Assembly (NCBI GenBank): GCA_018715565.1
Contig: DVLJ01000201.1
Location: 1 to 32,410, forward strand
Direction of reading: 5' to 3'
Origin: Candidatus Ventrimonas merdavium
GTDB lineage: Bacteria > Bacillota > Clostridia > Lachnospirales > Lachnospiraceae
Length of the DNA stretch: 32,410 bases
The notes below the pieces were generated by a model. It was not told where the DNA came from and did no database searches. It was given only the letters and a program-made list of their open reading frames with translations. Positions 1 through 8,023 of the stretch are shown here, one piece after another; position 1 is the stretch's first letter; every line of letters starts with the position of its first letter. A program made the translations under genes and the position numbers.

Positions 1-211
1 TTCCTTTCTAGTCTGCCTGGAAAACGGGCTGAAGGAAACCCTCTTTGGGCTCAGACCAGAATATCAAAACGACGCGGTTGCCAACGTGGTGCTGACCTAC
101 GGCGTCTACGGCGGTTTCTACGCGCTCCAGAGGCGCTGCCTTTTTGACGATCAGGCCATCATTGATACGGTGATCTCCCTCAACAATAAGATCGCGGAGC
201 TGTTGGAATGA
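1..211 (+). CDS. TetR-family-like regulator, C-terminal fragment (5' end outside window)
   Basis: An open frame runs from the window edge to a TGA at 209-211, giving about 69 residues. The fragment is helical, with a stretch LTYGVYGGFYALQRR followed by a short acidic/hydrophobic tail ending in NNKIAELLE. This style of C-terminal ligand-domain helices is common in TetR/AcrR regulators of Firmicutes, but the DNA-binding domain lies outside the window, so the family call is tentative. No clear T-rich terminator hairpin follows before the tRNA promoter. Confidence 0.45.
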   Translation, partial: SFLVCLENGLKETLFGLRPEYQNDAVANVVLTYGVYGGFYALQRRCLFDDQAIIDTVISLNNKIAELLE

Positions 212-282
212 CCGGGAAACGGCCCCCTTTCACGGCTTTTTCCAAATTTCCCAAATTTTTTTAATTTTTTTTCATTTTCCTC

Positions 283-311
283 TTGCTTTTTTTGAAACTT
301 AATGCTAGAAT
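283..311 (+). promoter_or_regulatory. Promoter of the tRNA-Pro/tRNA-Glu unit
   Basis: TTGCTT (283-288), a 17-bp spacer and TAGAAT (306-311) lie 14 bp before the first tRNA, in AT-rich DNA. This is a sigma-A type promoter at the expected distance for a stable RNA transcript. Confidence 0.55.
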
Positions 312-325
312 AAGGGAGTTCGCTT

Positions 326-399
326 CGAGGCGTGGCTCAGCTTGGTAGAGCGCTGCGTTCGGGACGCAGAGGTCGCAAGTTCGAATCTTGTCGCCTCGA
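326..399 (+). tRNA. tRNA-Pro (anticodon CGG)
   Basis: A 74-nt cloverleaf can be drawn. The acceptor stem CGAGGCG pairs with CGCCTCG and the discriminator is A. The anticodon stem CTGCG/CGCAG closes the loop TTCGGGA, which gives anticodon CGG (reads CCG). A GTTCGAATC-type T loop is present. CCA is not encoded, as usual for many Firmicute tRNA genes. Confidence 0.93.
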
Positions 400-403
400 T
401 TCT

Positions 404-475
404 GGCCTCATGGTCAAGCGGTCAAGACGACGCCCTCTCACGGCGTAAACCCGGGTTCGATTCCCGGTGAGGTCA
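404..475 (+). tRNA. tRNA-Glu (anticodon CTC)
   Basis: A 72-nt cloverleaf starts 4 nt after the tRNA-Pro gene, so the two are almost certainly cotranscribed. The acceptor GGCCTCA pairs with TGAGGTC (one G-U). The anticodon stem ACGCC/GGCGT closes the loop CTCTCAC with anticodon CTC (reads GAG). The T arm contains GGGTTCGATTCCC. CCA is not encoded. Confidence 0.93.
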
Positions 476-484
476 TAGCAAAAG

Positions 485-509
485 GCCAGGAATGATTTCC
501 TGGCTTTTT
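485..509 (+). terminator. Rho-independent terminator of the tRNA unit
   Basis: The perfect 8-bp stem GCCAGGAA/TTCCTGGC with a 4-nt loop is followed immediately by five T residues. It lies 10 nt after tRNA-Glu. Confidence 0.85.
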
Positions 510-534
510 ACTTGGAAAAATTGCATACCATCAT

Positions 535-580
535 AAAAGAGCTGTGAACAGCAGGAACATCCTGTGCACAGCTCTTTTTT
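535..580. terminator. Bidirectional terminator downstream of the esterase gene
   Basis: The 12-bp stem AAAAGAGCTGTG/CACAGCTCTTTT encloses a second short CAGGA/TCCTG pairing. A-run on the left and T-run on the right allow termination on both strands. It sits 20 bp past the stop of the minus-strand esterase, so it most likely ends the binding protein-esterase transcript. Confidence 0.8.
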
Positions 581-599
581 CTATGCTGCCGTTCTGTCT

Positions 600-1481
600 T
601 CACCGCGCCGGAAAGCTGCGCTCCAGCCAGTTTCCCGCCAGTTCCATCCAGCTCTGGCACCCAGGCTCCACATAACGTGCCTGACCGCCGGAGGTCTCCT
701 CCGTCGCCAGGGACAGGCCGTGGCAGCCTGTGGGATAAATGTGCAGCTCCAGACTGATCTCATGCTCCGCCATGGCGGAAGCCAGCAGAAGGCTATTTTC
801 CACCGGCACAGACTGATCAGAGAAGGTATGCCAGAGAAACGTCCTGGGCATATGAGGACCGACCTGCTTTTCCAGGGAAATCAGTTCCCGCATGTCCTTT
901 TCGTTCTTCCGCTCTCCCAGAAGCTGTTCGATGGAGCCCTCGTGACAATAAGCCCCCGCAGTGACCACCGGATAGCAAAGGATCAGCCCGTCGGGACGGA
1001 TCTGCTCCGGCTGAAGTCCCAAAGGCTTCCACGCAAATTCCCTGGGCCAAAGCGTCCCCAAACAGCCGGCCAGATGGCCTCCGGCGGAAAATCCGGAAAC
1101 GATCACCTGCTCCGGATCGATCCCCCAGGCCTCGCTCTGACTGCGGATCCGGGCCGTCAGGGCCGCCAGTTCCCAAAGCGCCCGGGGAAATCGTGCCGGC
1201 GCCAGGCTGTAGCGCAGCACAAAGGCCTGACAGCCTCTTGCCAAATACTGCATGGCTACGGCCTCCCCTTCCCGGCTGGACAGATGCTCATACCCGCCTC
1301 CGGGACAAAGGATCACCGCCTTTCTCCCGCGGACCTGGGATGGATTCCCGTCGTTCTCCCGTTCGTTCTCCTGTTCTTCCGCCGGTTCCAGCAGATAGCC
1401 GGTAAATTCTGCCGGCGGGACAAAGGCCCCGTCCTGCCGGCAGGCTTCCGGCAGAAGAATGGTTTCAGAAAATACCTTCAT
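600..1481 (-). CDS. Alpha/beta hydrolase, acetyl-esterase-like
   Basis: The 293-residue protein has the alpha/beta hydrolase layout: an oxyanion-type PGGGY motif (60-64), nucleophile elbow G-F-S-A-G with Ser132, and a probable acid Asp222 (SDQSVP) and catalytic His254 (GCHGL). The arrangement matches small intracellular acetyl-xylan/carbohydrate esterases of gut Firmicutes. No signal peptide is seen, so a cytoplasmic role on imported acylated sugars is likely. It follows the binding-protein gene by 18 nt and probably shares its transcript. A poorly conserved charged stretch (about 36-50, rich in Glu and Asn) precedes the first core strand. Substrate is inferred from context only. Confidence 0.82.
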   Translation of the reverse strand: MKVFSETILLPEACRQDGAFVPPAEFTGYLLEPAEEQENERENDGNPSQVRGRKAVILCPGGGYEHLSSREGEAVAMQYLARGCQAFVLRYSLAPARFPRALWELAALTARIRSQSEAWGIDPEQVIVSGFSAGGHLAGCLGTLWPREFAWKPLGLQPEQIRPDGLILCYPVVTAGAYCHEGSIEQLLGERKNEKDMRELISLEKQVGPHMPRTFLWHTFSDQSVPVENSLLLASAMAEHEISLELHIYPTGCHGLSLATEETSGGQARYVEPGCQSWMELAGNWLERSFPAR

Positions 1482-1499
1482 GGCTCTCTGCCTTTCCTG

Positions 1500-2945
1500 T
1501 TACTGATTTTCCTCCAGGATCTCCGTGATCCCGTCGTACAGCATCTGCGCCGCATCCTCCGGGCTTAACTCCCGGGCGCTCAGGCGTCCGAACACCTTAT
1601 AGTATAAGCCGTCGGGATTGGCCTTCAGCTCACTATTGTCAAACTGGGGATCCTGGGTGAATTTGCTGTAATCCAGCACCTTGGCATTGGCCTCCATGGT
1701 CAGCGCGTCGCCGAGTCCTTTTTCCTTTAAGCATTCTACTGCAGCCGCAGAACAGGGAACTCCCCGTTCTGTAGAGCAGATTTCCACACCTTCCGGCTCA
1801 TTTAACAGGAAATTCACCAGCATCGCCGCTTCCTTGGGATGCTCCGTATTGCCCTTGATCGCCATACTCATGGAAGTTTTGGTAAATCCGCCCTGGTGCT
1901 CACCAAAGGAAAGAAACTCTCCGATCACGAATTCCTGTCCCGGCTGATTCACACTGCCTTCCATGGCGTCCTTCATCTTGGTCACCGCCGAATCCCATTC
2001 CATCAGACCTGCATATTTTCCATCGATCCATTTGGAATTCTTATCCAGGGAATCTGCCATATCGCCGTTGATGGCAGCCACCGTCGGCAGCACATGGGCG
2101 TCCTCTAACTGACTGACGAACGCCAGTCCTTCCGCGATCTCCTCCGGCGTGTAATTCAGAACGCCGTCAGTCACCCAGTCCTTCCCGTACTTGGATTCCA
2201 GGTAATACACCAGAAAGATCATCCGGTCATACTCCATCAAAGCCATGGGATAATATTCCTCGTCATACGCCCGGAACGCCGCTCCCGCCGCCAGCAAAGA
2301 TTCCTCATCAGTGGGGATCGGACAGCCAATGGTGTCAAAGGTGGTCTTATTCCAGTAGAACAGCCGTCCGGTCAGGGAAATGGGAATGGCCATCAGCTTT
2401 CCGTCCACCTCATTCTGCTTCATCTGCTCTTCCGGGAACTGGCTCAGATCAATGATATCTCCATACTGATACAGATCTAGATAAGAGGTACCGCCCTGGC
2501 TGTAGTCCGTCACCCAGTTGGAACCGATCTGCATCACGTCCGCGCACTCACCGGTCAGGATGTTCAACGACTGCTTTTCCTCCCAGCCAGTCCAGGCGCC
2601 GTACTCGTTCTCCACAGTGATCCAGGGATATTTCTCCATAAAGGCCTGCACTGCCTTCTCTGTGGCTTCATGTCTGGAGTCACCTCCCCACCAGGAAAAC
2701 CGGATGGTCACCGGCTCCTGATCCGCGCCTGCGTTCTCACCAGACGCCTCTTGGCTTACCGCTGCCTCCGGGCCGCCTTGTTCCGATGCCACCTGTCCTG
2801 CTCCGTCCTGTCCTGCAGCGGATGGTTCCGCTGATGCCGCAGTATTCGCTGACGCCGCCTGATCTGTGCCTGTCTGGCATCCGGTCAACGCCATCCCCAT
2901 GGCCGCTGCCAGCAGCAGCGCTGCCTGCCTTTTCCCTTTTTTCAT
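1500..2945 (-). CDS. Extracellular solute-binding lipoprotein (sugar ABC-type)
   Basis: The start is taken at 2945 because AGGAGG lies 6 nt upstream and the product then opens with a proper lipoprotein signal: positive MKKGKR, hydrophobic core, and lipobox LTGC with Cys23. The upstream in-frame ATG at 2987 lacks this. The 481-residue product has an Ala/Ser/Gly/Glu-rich linker (about 24-75) and then a family 1 solute-binding domain (VTIRFSWWGGDSRHEA...). It would capture a carbohydrate outside the membrane for an ABC importer. No permease or ATPase gene is next to it, so it must borrow transporter subunits or act as a sensor. It is divergent from a LacI regulator and precedes an esterase in the same direction. 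Confidence 0.88.
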   Translation of the reverse strand: MKKGKRQAALLLAAAMGMALTGCQTGTDQAASANTAASAEPSAAGQDGAGQVASEQGGPEAAVSQEASGENAGADQEPVTIRFSWWGGDSRHEATEKAVQAFMEKYPWITVENEYGAWTGWEEKQSLNILTGECADVMQIGSNWVTDYSQGGTSYLDLYQYGDIIDLSQFPEEQMKQNEVDGKLMAIPISLTGRLFYWNKTTFDTIGCPIPTDEESLLAAGAAFRAYDEEYYPMALMEYDRMIFLVYYLESKYGKDWVTDGVLNYTPEEIAEGLAFVSQLEDAHVLPTVAAINGDMADSLDKNSKWIDGKYAGLMEWDSAVTKMKDAMEGSVNQPGQEFVIGEFLSFGEHQGGFTKTSMSMAIKGNTEHPKEAAMLVNFLLNEPEGVEICSTERGVPCSAAAVECLKEKGLGDALTMEANAKVLDYSKFTQDPQFDNSELKANPDGLYYKVFGRLSARELSPEDAAQMLYDGITEILEENQ

Positions 2946-2985
2946 CTTGCCCTCCTGATAATCCTGCATCTTGGTCATCGTTTCC

Positions 2986-2997
2986 ATAAGCGCTTAT
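2986..2997. promoter_or_regulatory. Candidate LacI-family operator
   Basis: ATAAGCGCTTAT is a perfect 12-bp palindrome with the central CG typical of LacI/GalR-family operators. It lies 41 bp before the binding-protein start and between that gene and the divergent LacI regulator. A possible minus-strand -10 (TAAGAT, 3007-3012) would place it just after the transcription start, a position that suits repression. The -10 itself is weakly supported because no good -35 is seen. Confidence 0.6.
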
Positions 2998-3129
2998 CTG
3001 CTTCCTATCTTACCAGATATTTCAAAAAAATATATCCAAATAGCCGCCAAACTTTGCCCTTTAGATTATCAGCATTTCTCGAATTTTGTTTCACTTTTTT
3101 CACTTTTCTTATTCTACTTGTCCAAATAC

Positions 3130-3158
3130 GTGACAAAAATCTGCCGTCATGATATGAT
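3130..3158 (+). promoter_or_regulatory. Promoter of the LacI regulator gene
   Basis: GTGACA (3130-3135), a 17-bp spacer and TATGAT (3153-3158) lie 35 bp before the ATG. Confidence 0.55.
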
Positions 3159-3193
3159 ACCGTCAAAGCAATGGGATTAGGGGGAGATTTTCA

Positions 3194-4192
3194 ATGGCGG
3201 CAACCATAAAAGATATTGCGCAGAAAGCGGGAGTATCCAATGCGATGGTATCCCGGGCCTTATCCGGCCGGGGCCCCGTTGCTCCGGCTAAAAAAGAGCG
3301 GATTCTCCGCATCGCCCGGGAAATGGGCTACGTACCTCCCCGCATGGCCATCGCCGTCAGTCCGTCCGGCATCCGGACCATCGGACTGTGCGTTTCGTCC
3401 ATCAGCCGCAGTTCCTCCCCTTATGTCCTCCATCAGATCCTGGTGGGCGTTTACGACGTACTCCCGCCCTGCTGCCGCCTCCTGATCCAAAACCTGGACC
3501 GCCTAAAGCCGGAGGCCGTGTGCTCCAGCCCCTGCGACGGCTATCTGATTCTCTCTCAGCAGGAACGGGACCTGGACTTTTTTCAGCTGGCTATAAAAAA
3601 ACGGATTCCCATGGTTGCCATCTCTCACCGGCTTCCCCTGGACGTCCCCTGCGTCACCACCGATGAGGCCGGAGGCATTGCCAAAGCGATGGAACTGCTG
3701 TTGGACTACGGACACCGGCGCATCGGCATCATCGAGGGTCCTCAGGGGGAGGAGACTACCCTGATCCGCCATGCCGGCTGGTGGACGGCCGCCAAGACCC
3801 GCGGTCTTTCCCCCCGCCAGCTCCCGGTGGAGTCCGGCAATTACCGCTACCGCTCCGGGAAATCTGCCGCCCTGCGCCTGCTCCAGAAGCACCGGGAGCT
3901 GACCGCTCTGCTCTGCTTCAACGACGAAATGGCCCTGGGGGCTCTGGATGCCGCCCGGGAACTGGGACTGGCGGTCCCAGACCAGCTTTCCCTCACCGGC
4001 TATGACAACTGGGACTTTGCCGGCCACTCGGACGCTTATCTGACCACCGTGGAACGCAATACTGTCCAGCTGGGGGCAGAGGGGACCCACCTTTTGATGG
4101 AATATATGGAAACGGGGATTCGGCCCCGGGATCTCTGCTTAGAGAACCGACTGGTGGTGCGGAGGAGCGCCGGGCCGGTTAGAAGGAGCTAG
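3194..4192 (+). CDS. LacI/GalR-family transcriptional regulator
   Basis: This 332-residue protein begins with a standard LacI helix-turn-helix (TIKDIAQKAGVSNAMVSRALSG, about 4-25) and hinge helix region. A periplasmic-binding-protein-like effector domain follows (VTTDEAGG..., GYDNWDF near the C-terminal third). Start is supported by a GGGGGAG Shine-Dalgarno about 8 nt upstream. Such proteins repress carbohydrate genes and release DNA on binding a sugar. The divergent binding lipoprotein and esterase genes are the natural targets, and a perfect LacI-type palindrome lies at 2986-2997. The effector cannot be read from the sequence. Confidence 0.9.
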   Translation: MAATIKDIAQKAGVSNAMVSRALSGRGPVAPAKKERILRIAREMGYVPPRMAIAVSPSGIRTIGLCVSSISRSSSPYVLHQILVGVYDVLPPCCRLLIQNLDRLKPEAVCSSPCDGYLILSQQERDLDFFQLAIKKRIPMVAISHRLPLDVPCVTTDEAGGIAKAMELLLDYGHRRIGIIEGPQGEETTLIRHAGWWTAAKTRGLSPRQLPVESGNYRYRSGKSAALRLLQKHRELTALLCFNDEMALGALDAARELGLAVPDQLSLTGYDNWDFAGHSDAYLTTVERNTVQLGAEGTHLLMEYMETGIRPRDLCLENRLVVRRSAGPVRRS

Positions 4193-4205
4193 GAAGCCTG
4201 CCGTT

Positions 4206-5372
4206 CTAAGCCTGCTGCACTAAGTTCCCCGACTCCAGGAACCACCCCTCAAACCGTCGGAGCAGCCGTTCCATCGGCCCTCCCTTCCCGTCTCCCAGCA
4301 GCCACCCGGCCGCAAGAACAGCCCCCGCTGCCAGAAAATCCCCAAAGGGAATCCCTCCCAAAATAGACAGGGTTTCCTCCAGTCCCAGAAGGATCAGCGC
4401 CCAGGCCAGAAGGAACTGAGCCATATACAGGCTCAGAGCAGCCTTTCCCGCAGCAGCGAAGGGCTTTAAGAGTCCCGCCGCCTTTCCCCGGTCCAGCCAT
4501 AAGAACGCCCCTAACAGGATCAGCGAAAGCCCGGTCCCAGACAGCAGTTCAAACAGAGAACCACCCTGAGGAGCGTCCACAAAGAGCATGTTCCACATGA
4601 TCGGCTGGGTGTTCCGGGGCCAGACTGCGTAAAGGTCCGGTTCCGGGACACCGGCCGCCATCGCCTGCACCATCCAGTTTTCTATCTGTTCCCGGAGTCC
4701 GGGCAGCACAGAGCGGGAAAACCAGGTGATCGGGATCAGGATCGCTGTTCCAGCTGCCGCAAGCCTTGCCGGCAGCCGGCGGTCCCGCAGATCCATCTGT
4801 CCGATCGCCATTCCCAGTACGAATACCGGAGCCCAGGCAAGGGCGGATAAGGGGCCTCCTGCCATGTCCTCCAACAGCGCCGCCCCGGAAAGCAGGCTCA
4901 GCCCCATAACCATCAGCGGCGGGCTAAGCAAAAACAGCAATCCGGAAGCTGCCAGCAGCTGCCTTCTGGATCGGCCATGCAGCGGCATGGCAAGGAGAAA
5001 CAGCATGGCGTAGGCAGGCAGGACCACCCCAAACGGGCCATTCAGCAGGATCAGCACATATCCCGCCAGGTCGATGAGCAACGACCGCGCCAGGATCCGC
5101 GTCCGCAGCGTTTCCGGCGCCATCCCTTTCCGCCTGGCTCCCTGTTCCATCAGAGCATAGGAGATCCCTGAGCAGAGCATGAACAGGATCATGGTATTTC
5201 CTGACACCAGCCCTCCGTTTCTCTCATTTAAAGCAAAATGCTGGATGTACATGCCGGCCACCGCCAGCCCTCTGACTCCATCCAGCGCCATCAGTCTCCT
5301 GTCTTCTCGCTTTTCGGGGATCCGTGCGCTCCCTTCAGATACATCTTTCATATTCCATGATTCCTTTCCCAT
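4206..5372 (-). CDS. Multi-pass membrane protein, acyltransferase/DUF1624-like
   Basis: The start is set at 5372, where GGAGG lies 9 nt upstream. A longer in-frame start at 5519 would add about 49 charged residues and would place the regulatory repeats at 5491-5516 inside the gene. The 388-residue product has a short hydrophilic N-terminus, then MALDGVRGLAVAGMYIQHF, followed by about ten hydrophobic segments. The opening D-G-x-R-G in the first helix and the small-residue-rich helices resemble heparan-alpha-glucosaminide N-acetyltransferase-like (DUF1624/DUF418) and acyltransferase-3 membrane proteins, which modify cell-surface glycans or polymers. The exact family is uncertain. It is divergent from the LytTR two-component system and probably one of its targets. 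Confidence 0.7.
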   Translation of the reverse strand: MGKESWNMKDVSEGSARIPEKREDRRLMALDGVRGLAVAGMYIQHFALNERNGGLVSGNTMILFMLCSGISYALMEQGARRKGMAPETLRTRILARSLLIDLAGYVLILLNGPFGVVLPAYAMLFLLAMPLHGRSRRQLLAASGLLFLLSPPLMVMGLSLLSGAALLEDMAGGPLSALAWAPVFVLGMAIGQMDLRDRRLPARLAAAGTAILIPITWFSRSVLPGLREQIENWMVQAMAAGVPEPDLYAVWPRNTQPIMWNMLFVDAPQGGSLFELLSGTGLSLILLGAFLWLDRGKAAGLLKPFAAAGKAALSLYMAQFLLAWALILLGLEETLSILGGIPFGDFLAAGAVLAAGWLLGDGKGGPMERLLRRFEGWFLESGNLVQQA

Positions 5373-5490
5373 TGGTCTGTTCCTCCAAAAGCTCCTTGCA
5401 AAAAAGGTTTCTTGCAAAAAGGCCATGTCTGACCTGACTTTCTTTGGAGGCAGCCACAGGATATCATAGTTTTTCGTCTTTTTGGGGAAT

Positions 5491-5569
5491 CTGTCCCGGA
5501 AAGGCCGTCTCTGTCCCAAATTCTCCGTTTATCACCTATTTCCGGACAGATTTCCTCTGTTCAGGACAG
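5491..5569. promoter_or_regulatory. Symmetric array of four GGACAG boxes (candidate LytTR operator)
   Basis: CTGTCC occurs at 5491-5496 and 5511-5516, and its complement GGACAG at 5544-5549 and 5564-5569. Each pair is spaced exactly 20 bp, and the four boxes are perfectly symmetric about position 5530. The two right-hand boxes match at 8 of 9 positions when extended leftwards (TCCGGACAG, TCAGGACAG). LytTR regulators (AgrA, ComE) are known to bind direct repeats about two helical turns apart. Minus-strand -10 TATGAT (5463-5468) and plus-strand -10 TAAAAT (5597-5602 or 5587-5592), both with poor -35 elements, flank the array. Confidence 0.6.
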
Positions 5570-5639
5570 GGGCTATCCACAAAAAATAAAATCTGTTAAA
5601 ATGTAAACCGTAAAAACCAGACAGAAAGATGTGAATTGT

Positions 5640-6398
5640 ATGCTGAACCTGATCCTCTGCGACGACGATCCCTTTACCCTCCGCCTTGTGACTGCTCTTG
5701 TGGAAGCCGCGATCCAAAAAAGCGGAGTCCAGGCGCGGATATCCTGCATCGCTTCCTCTGGCAGCGAGCTGCTGGCATTTTTAGGCCGTTCCTCCGGCCC
5801 GTTTCTCTATTTTCTGGATTTTGATCTTGGAAAAGAGGAACTGAACGGGATCGACCTGGTAAAACAGATCTATCAGAAAGACGCGGCTGCTAAGATCGTA
5901 TTTGTGACCAGCCACACGGAAAAGGGGATGGATATTTTGAAAAGCGGGATCCAGGCCTTTGGTCTGATCGAGAAAACGCCGGATCAGAAAGCCATGATCT
6001 CCGAATATAGCCGTTACTTGAACATGGCCGCCGGTCAGGGCGGCGAGGCCGTTCCTGCCCAAGAGGCCGTGCTGCGGCTTCCTCTTGGCATAGATGAGAC
6101 GGCGGAGCTTCCGGTTTCCCAGATCCTGTATGTGGATTCGGTCAAATCTATTCCCCATGCCATCTGCTATCACACCTTTGATGGCTCTCAGATCACGGTC
6201 CGGGATACCATCGAGCATGCCCTGGAGCTGCTGGGAGACGGCTTTATCCGCTGCCACCGCTCAGTGGTCGTCAGCAAGCAGCATATCCTTTCCCTGAAAA
6301 ACGGTCTTTTAAAGCTGTCCAACGGGGAATCTGTCACCTATGCCCTGGGGAAACGGCGGGAGATCCTGGCGGCATGCAGCGCAAAGGAGGGAAGATGA
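5640..6398 (+). CDS. LytTR-family response regulator (AgrA-like)
   Basis: The N-terminal receiver domain opens with LILCDDDP, has the probable phosphoacceptor Asp in FLDFDLG, and has the Thr and Lys positions in FVTSH and EKTP. The C-terminal LytTR DNA-binding domain spans roughly the last 100 residues (YVDSVK..., FIRCHRSVVVSKQHI). Start at ATG 5640 (252 residues) is preferred over GTG 5631 because MLNLILCDDD is the usual opening. No strong ribosome binding site distinguishes the two. The kinase gene begins 4 nt after its stop. No agrB or agrD-like gene is present. Likely targets are its own operon and the divergent acyltransferase gene through the box array at 5491-5569. Confidence 0.88.
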   Translation: MLNLILCDDDPFTLRLVTALVEAAIQKSGVQARISCIASSGSELLAFLGRSSGPFLYFLDFDLGKEELNGIDLVKQIYQKDAAAKIVFVTSHTEKGMDILKSGIQAFGLIEKTPDQKAMISEYSRYLNMAAGQGGEAVPAQEAVLRLPLGIDETAELPVSQILYVDSVKSIPHAICYHTFDGSQITVRDTIEHALELLGDGFIRCHRSVVVSKQHILSLKNGLLKLSNGESVTYALGKRREILAACSAKEGR

Positions 6399-6402
6399 AA
6401 CG

Positions 6403-7944
6403 ATGATTGACATTTTTGGAGGCGGCCCCTATCTGCCGCAGATATCAGAGCTGTTTCTGCAATCGCTGAAAGAATTCGGACGATACTTTTTCCACTTTGC
6501 GGCGTTTGCCGCTGCGGTGTTCTTCTTGAAAAGCCGGCTTAGGGGTTTCTGGGAAATGGCGCTGGCGCTCCTGCTCTCTCTTTTGCAGATCGCCTGGGTC
6601 TGGACCGCCAGCATTCCCTCCGAATGGTTTCTCTCTCTTTGCCTTGCCGCCCTGCTCACCGCCCAGGTCCGGATCCTGGATCTGCTGCCGCTGCGGCCGC
6701 TGGACTACGGCTTCCTGTTTGCCGCCCTGCTGTTCCCTGCCCGGCTGTTTAACAGCACCAGCGCGGTCATGGGGCATCTCTGGATCTTCTGGATCGTATT
6801 CTGCGCCCTTTATACCGCTGCCTGGCTGGGACTTGGCACACTCCGGGGGAATCAGTTCCACTGTTATTTCCTGTTTGTACTCCTGTCCTTTTCGATGTAC
6901 AGCTGGACCCTGATCTTCCTGTTCCTGGCTCCCGCAGCACGCAGCTGGCTTTCCAGCCCTCTTTTGGGATACCTGGTCCCTGCCGCAGTGACGGGGGGAG
7001 GTTTCCTGTCCGCCGCGTGGCTGATCCGGGTCAAGGCGGCCAGACAGCTGGAGAAGTTAAACCGTCTGGGCGCCTCCTGCCGCCCCATTGAGAAGGGATT
7101 TTTCTTTCTCTCCGGCCTCCTTCTTTTCACCTTTACCCTGATGTATCTTCCCGCCACCCTGGCCCGGATGCAGAACGCGTTTGTCTCCCTGCTGATCCCG
7201 CTGATGTGCCTGACCTTTTTAGGCGCTCAGTGTCCCTTTCTCCTGCTGCTGCTCCGGTTCGTCTATTACCGGGACAGCGCCACATTCCACGAGTGGGAGA
7301 AAGAGGGGCTTGCGTCCTACTATGAGGATTGGGACCGGAATCTATCCGCCATGCAGGAAATGCGGCACGATATCAAAAATATCTTCTTCACAATGGGATC
7401 GTTTGTTGACCGAAGTGATGATCAGGAAATGAAAGATTTTTTCTGGCAGAAGATCTACCCGTATTCTGTCCGGACGATAGAAACCAGCGCCCTGCTCTCC
7501 CAGCTGTATCAGATCCCCGGGGAGGCTCTGCGGGCCTTTTTCCATCTCAAGCTCTCCCAGGCGCTGCAGCAGGAGCTTTCCCTGCATTTTGAAGTAGCCC
7601 TGGACCCGGAAACCTTTCAGACCGGGATCGATATCATCGACCTGACCCGGATCTTAGGCATCCTGATGGACAACGCCATCGAGGAAGCCGAGAAGCTTCC
7701 CCATGGAACGCTGGAGGTAAAAATCGCCGGAAACGAAACCGGCTGCTCTTATGTGATAAAAAATCCCGTAACCGAAGAAACCCGGCATCAGGGCGTCCGT
7801 CCCGGGCAGTCCTCCAAGGGAGCGGGCCGCGGGAACGGACTGAGGATCGTCCAGGGGCTGCTGGAACGGTATCCCAACGCCGTGCTGAATGCTTCTATGC
7901 AGAGGGATGTGTATATCCAAAGCCTGAATATTACCTTTTCCTAG
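6403..7944 (+). CDS. Sensor histidine kinase, AgrC-like (HPK10, GHKL ATPase)
   Basis: The start at 6403 follows a GGAGG in the end of the response-regulator gene. The 513-residue protein has about six to seven hydrophobic segments in the first 290 residues. Then come the H-box MRHDIKN with phospho-accepting His about 322, N-box ILMDNAIEEA (Asn about 424), and a G-box GRGNGLRIV (about 475-483). This is the non-orthodox AgrC/ComD class, which usually senses peptides or membrane signals and phosphorylates a LytTR regulator. A short GC-rich inverted repeat follows the stop (7948-7967) but has no T-run. Confidence 0.88.
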   Translation: MIDIFGGGPYLPQISELFLQSLKEFGRYFFHFAAFAAAVFFLKSRLRGFWEMALALLLSLLQIAWVWTASIPSEWFLSLCLAALLTAQVRILDLLPLRPLDYGFLFAALLFPARLFNSTSAVMGHLWIFWIVFCALYTAAWLGLGTLRGNQFHCYFLFVLLSFSMYSWTLIFLFLAPAARSWLSSPLLGYLVPAAVTGGGFLSAAWLIRVKAARQLEKLNRLGASCRPIEKGFFFLSGLLLFTFTLMYLPATLARMQNAFVSLLIPLMCLTFLGAQCPFLLLLLRFVYYRDSATFHEWEKEGLASYYEDWDRNLSAMQEMRHDIKNIFFTMGSFVDRSDDQEMKDFFWQKIYPYSVRTIETSALLSQLYQIPGEALRAFFHLKLSQALQQELSLHFEVALDPETFQTGIDIIDLTRILGILMDNAIEEAEKLPHGTLEVKIAGNETGCSYVIKNPVTEETRHQGVRPGQSSKGAGRGNGLRIVQGLLERYPNAVLNASMQRDVYIQSLNITFS

Positions 7945-7968
7945 AACGTGCACCCGCCCGGGCGCACC

Positions 7969-8004
7969 AAAAAACGGAGCTGCCCGCTGACCCCTCAGCG
8001 CAGC
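7969..8004 (-). terminator. Terminator of the amidohydrolase/membrane protein operon
   Basis: Read on the minus strand, a GCTGCGCTGA...TCAGCGGGCAGC hairpin (two-base bulge) is followed by TCCG and six T residues, 20 bp after the last gene's stop. Confidence 0.6.
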
Positions 8005-8023
8005 AACTCCCAGCTTCTGTCTT

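Noticed and set aside
564-1568. Long plus-strand open frame opposite the esterase
   Set aside because: It lies antisense to a gene with clear catalytic motifs and a ribosome site; its translation is Arg/Pro/Gln-rich with no family features.
5373-5519. N-terminal extension of the membrane acyltransferase
   Set aside because: The extension is charged, non-conserved and would contain part of the regulatory box array; GGAGG supports the start at 5372.
7948-7967. GC-rich inverted repeat after the histidine kinase as a terminator
   Set aside because: The hairpin has a mismatch and a very small loop, and is followed by CAAAAAAC, not T residues, on the plus strand.
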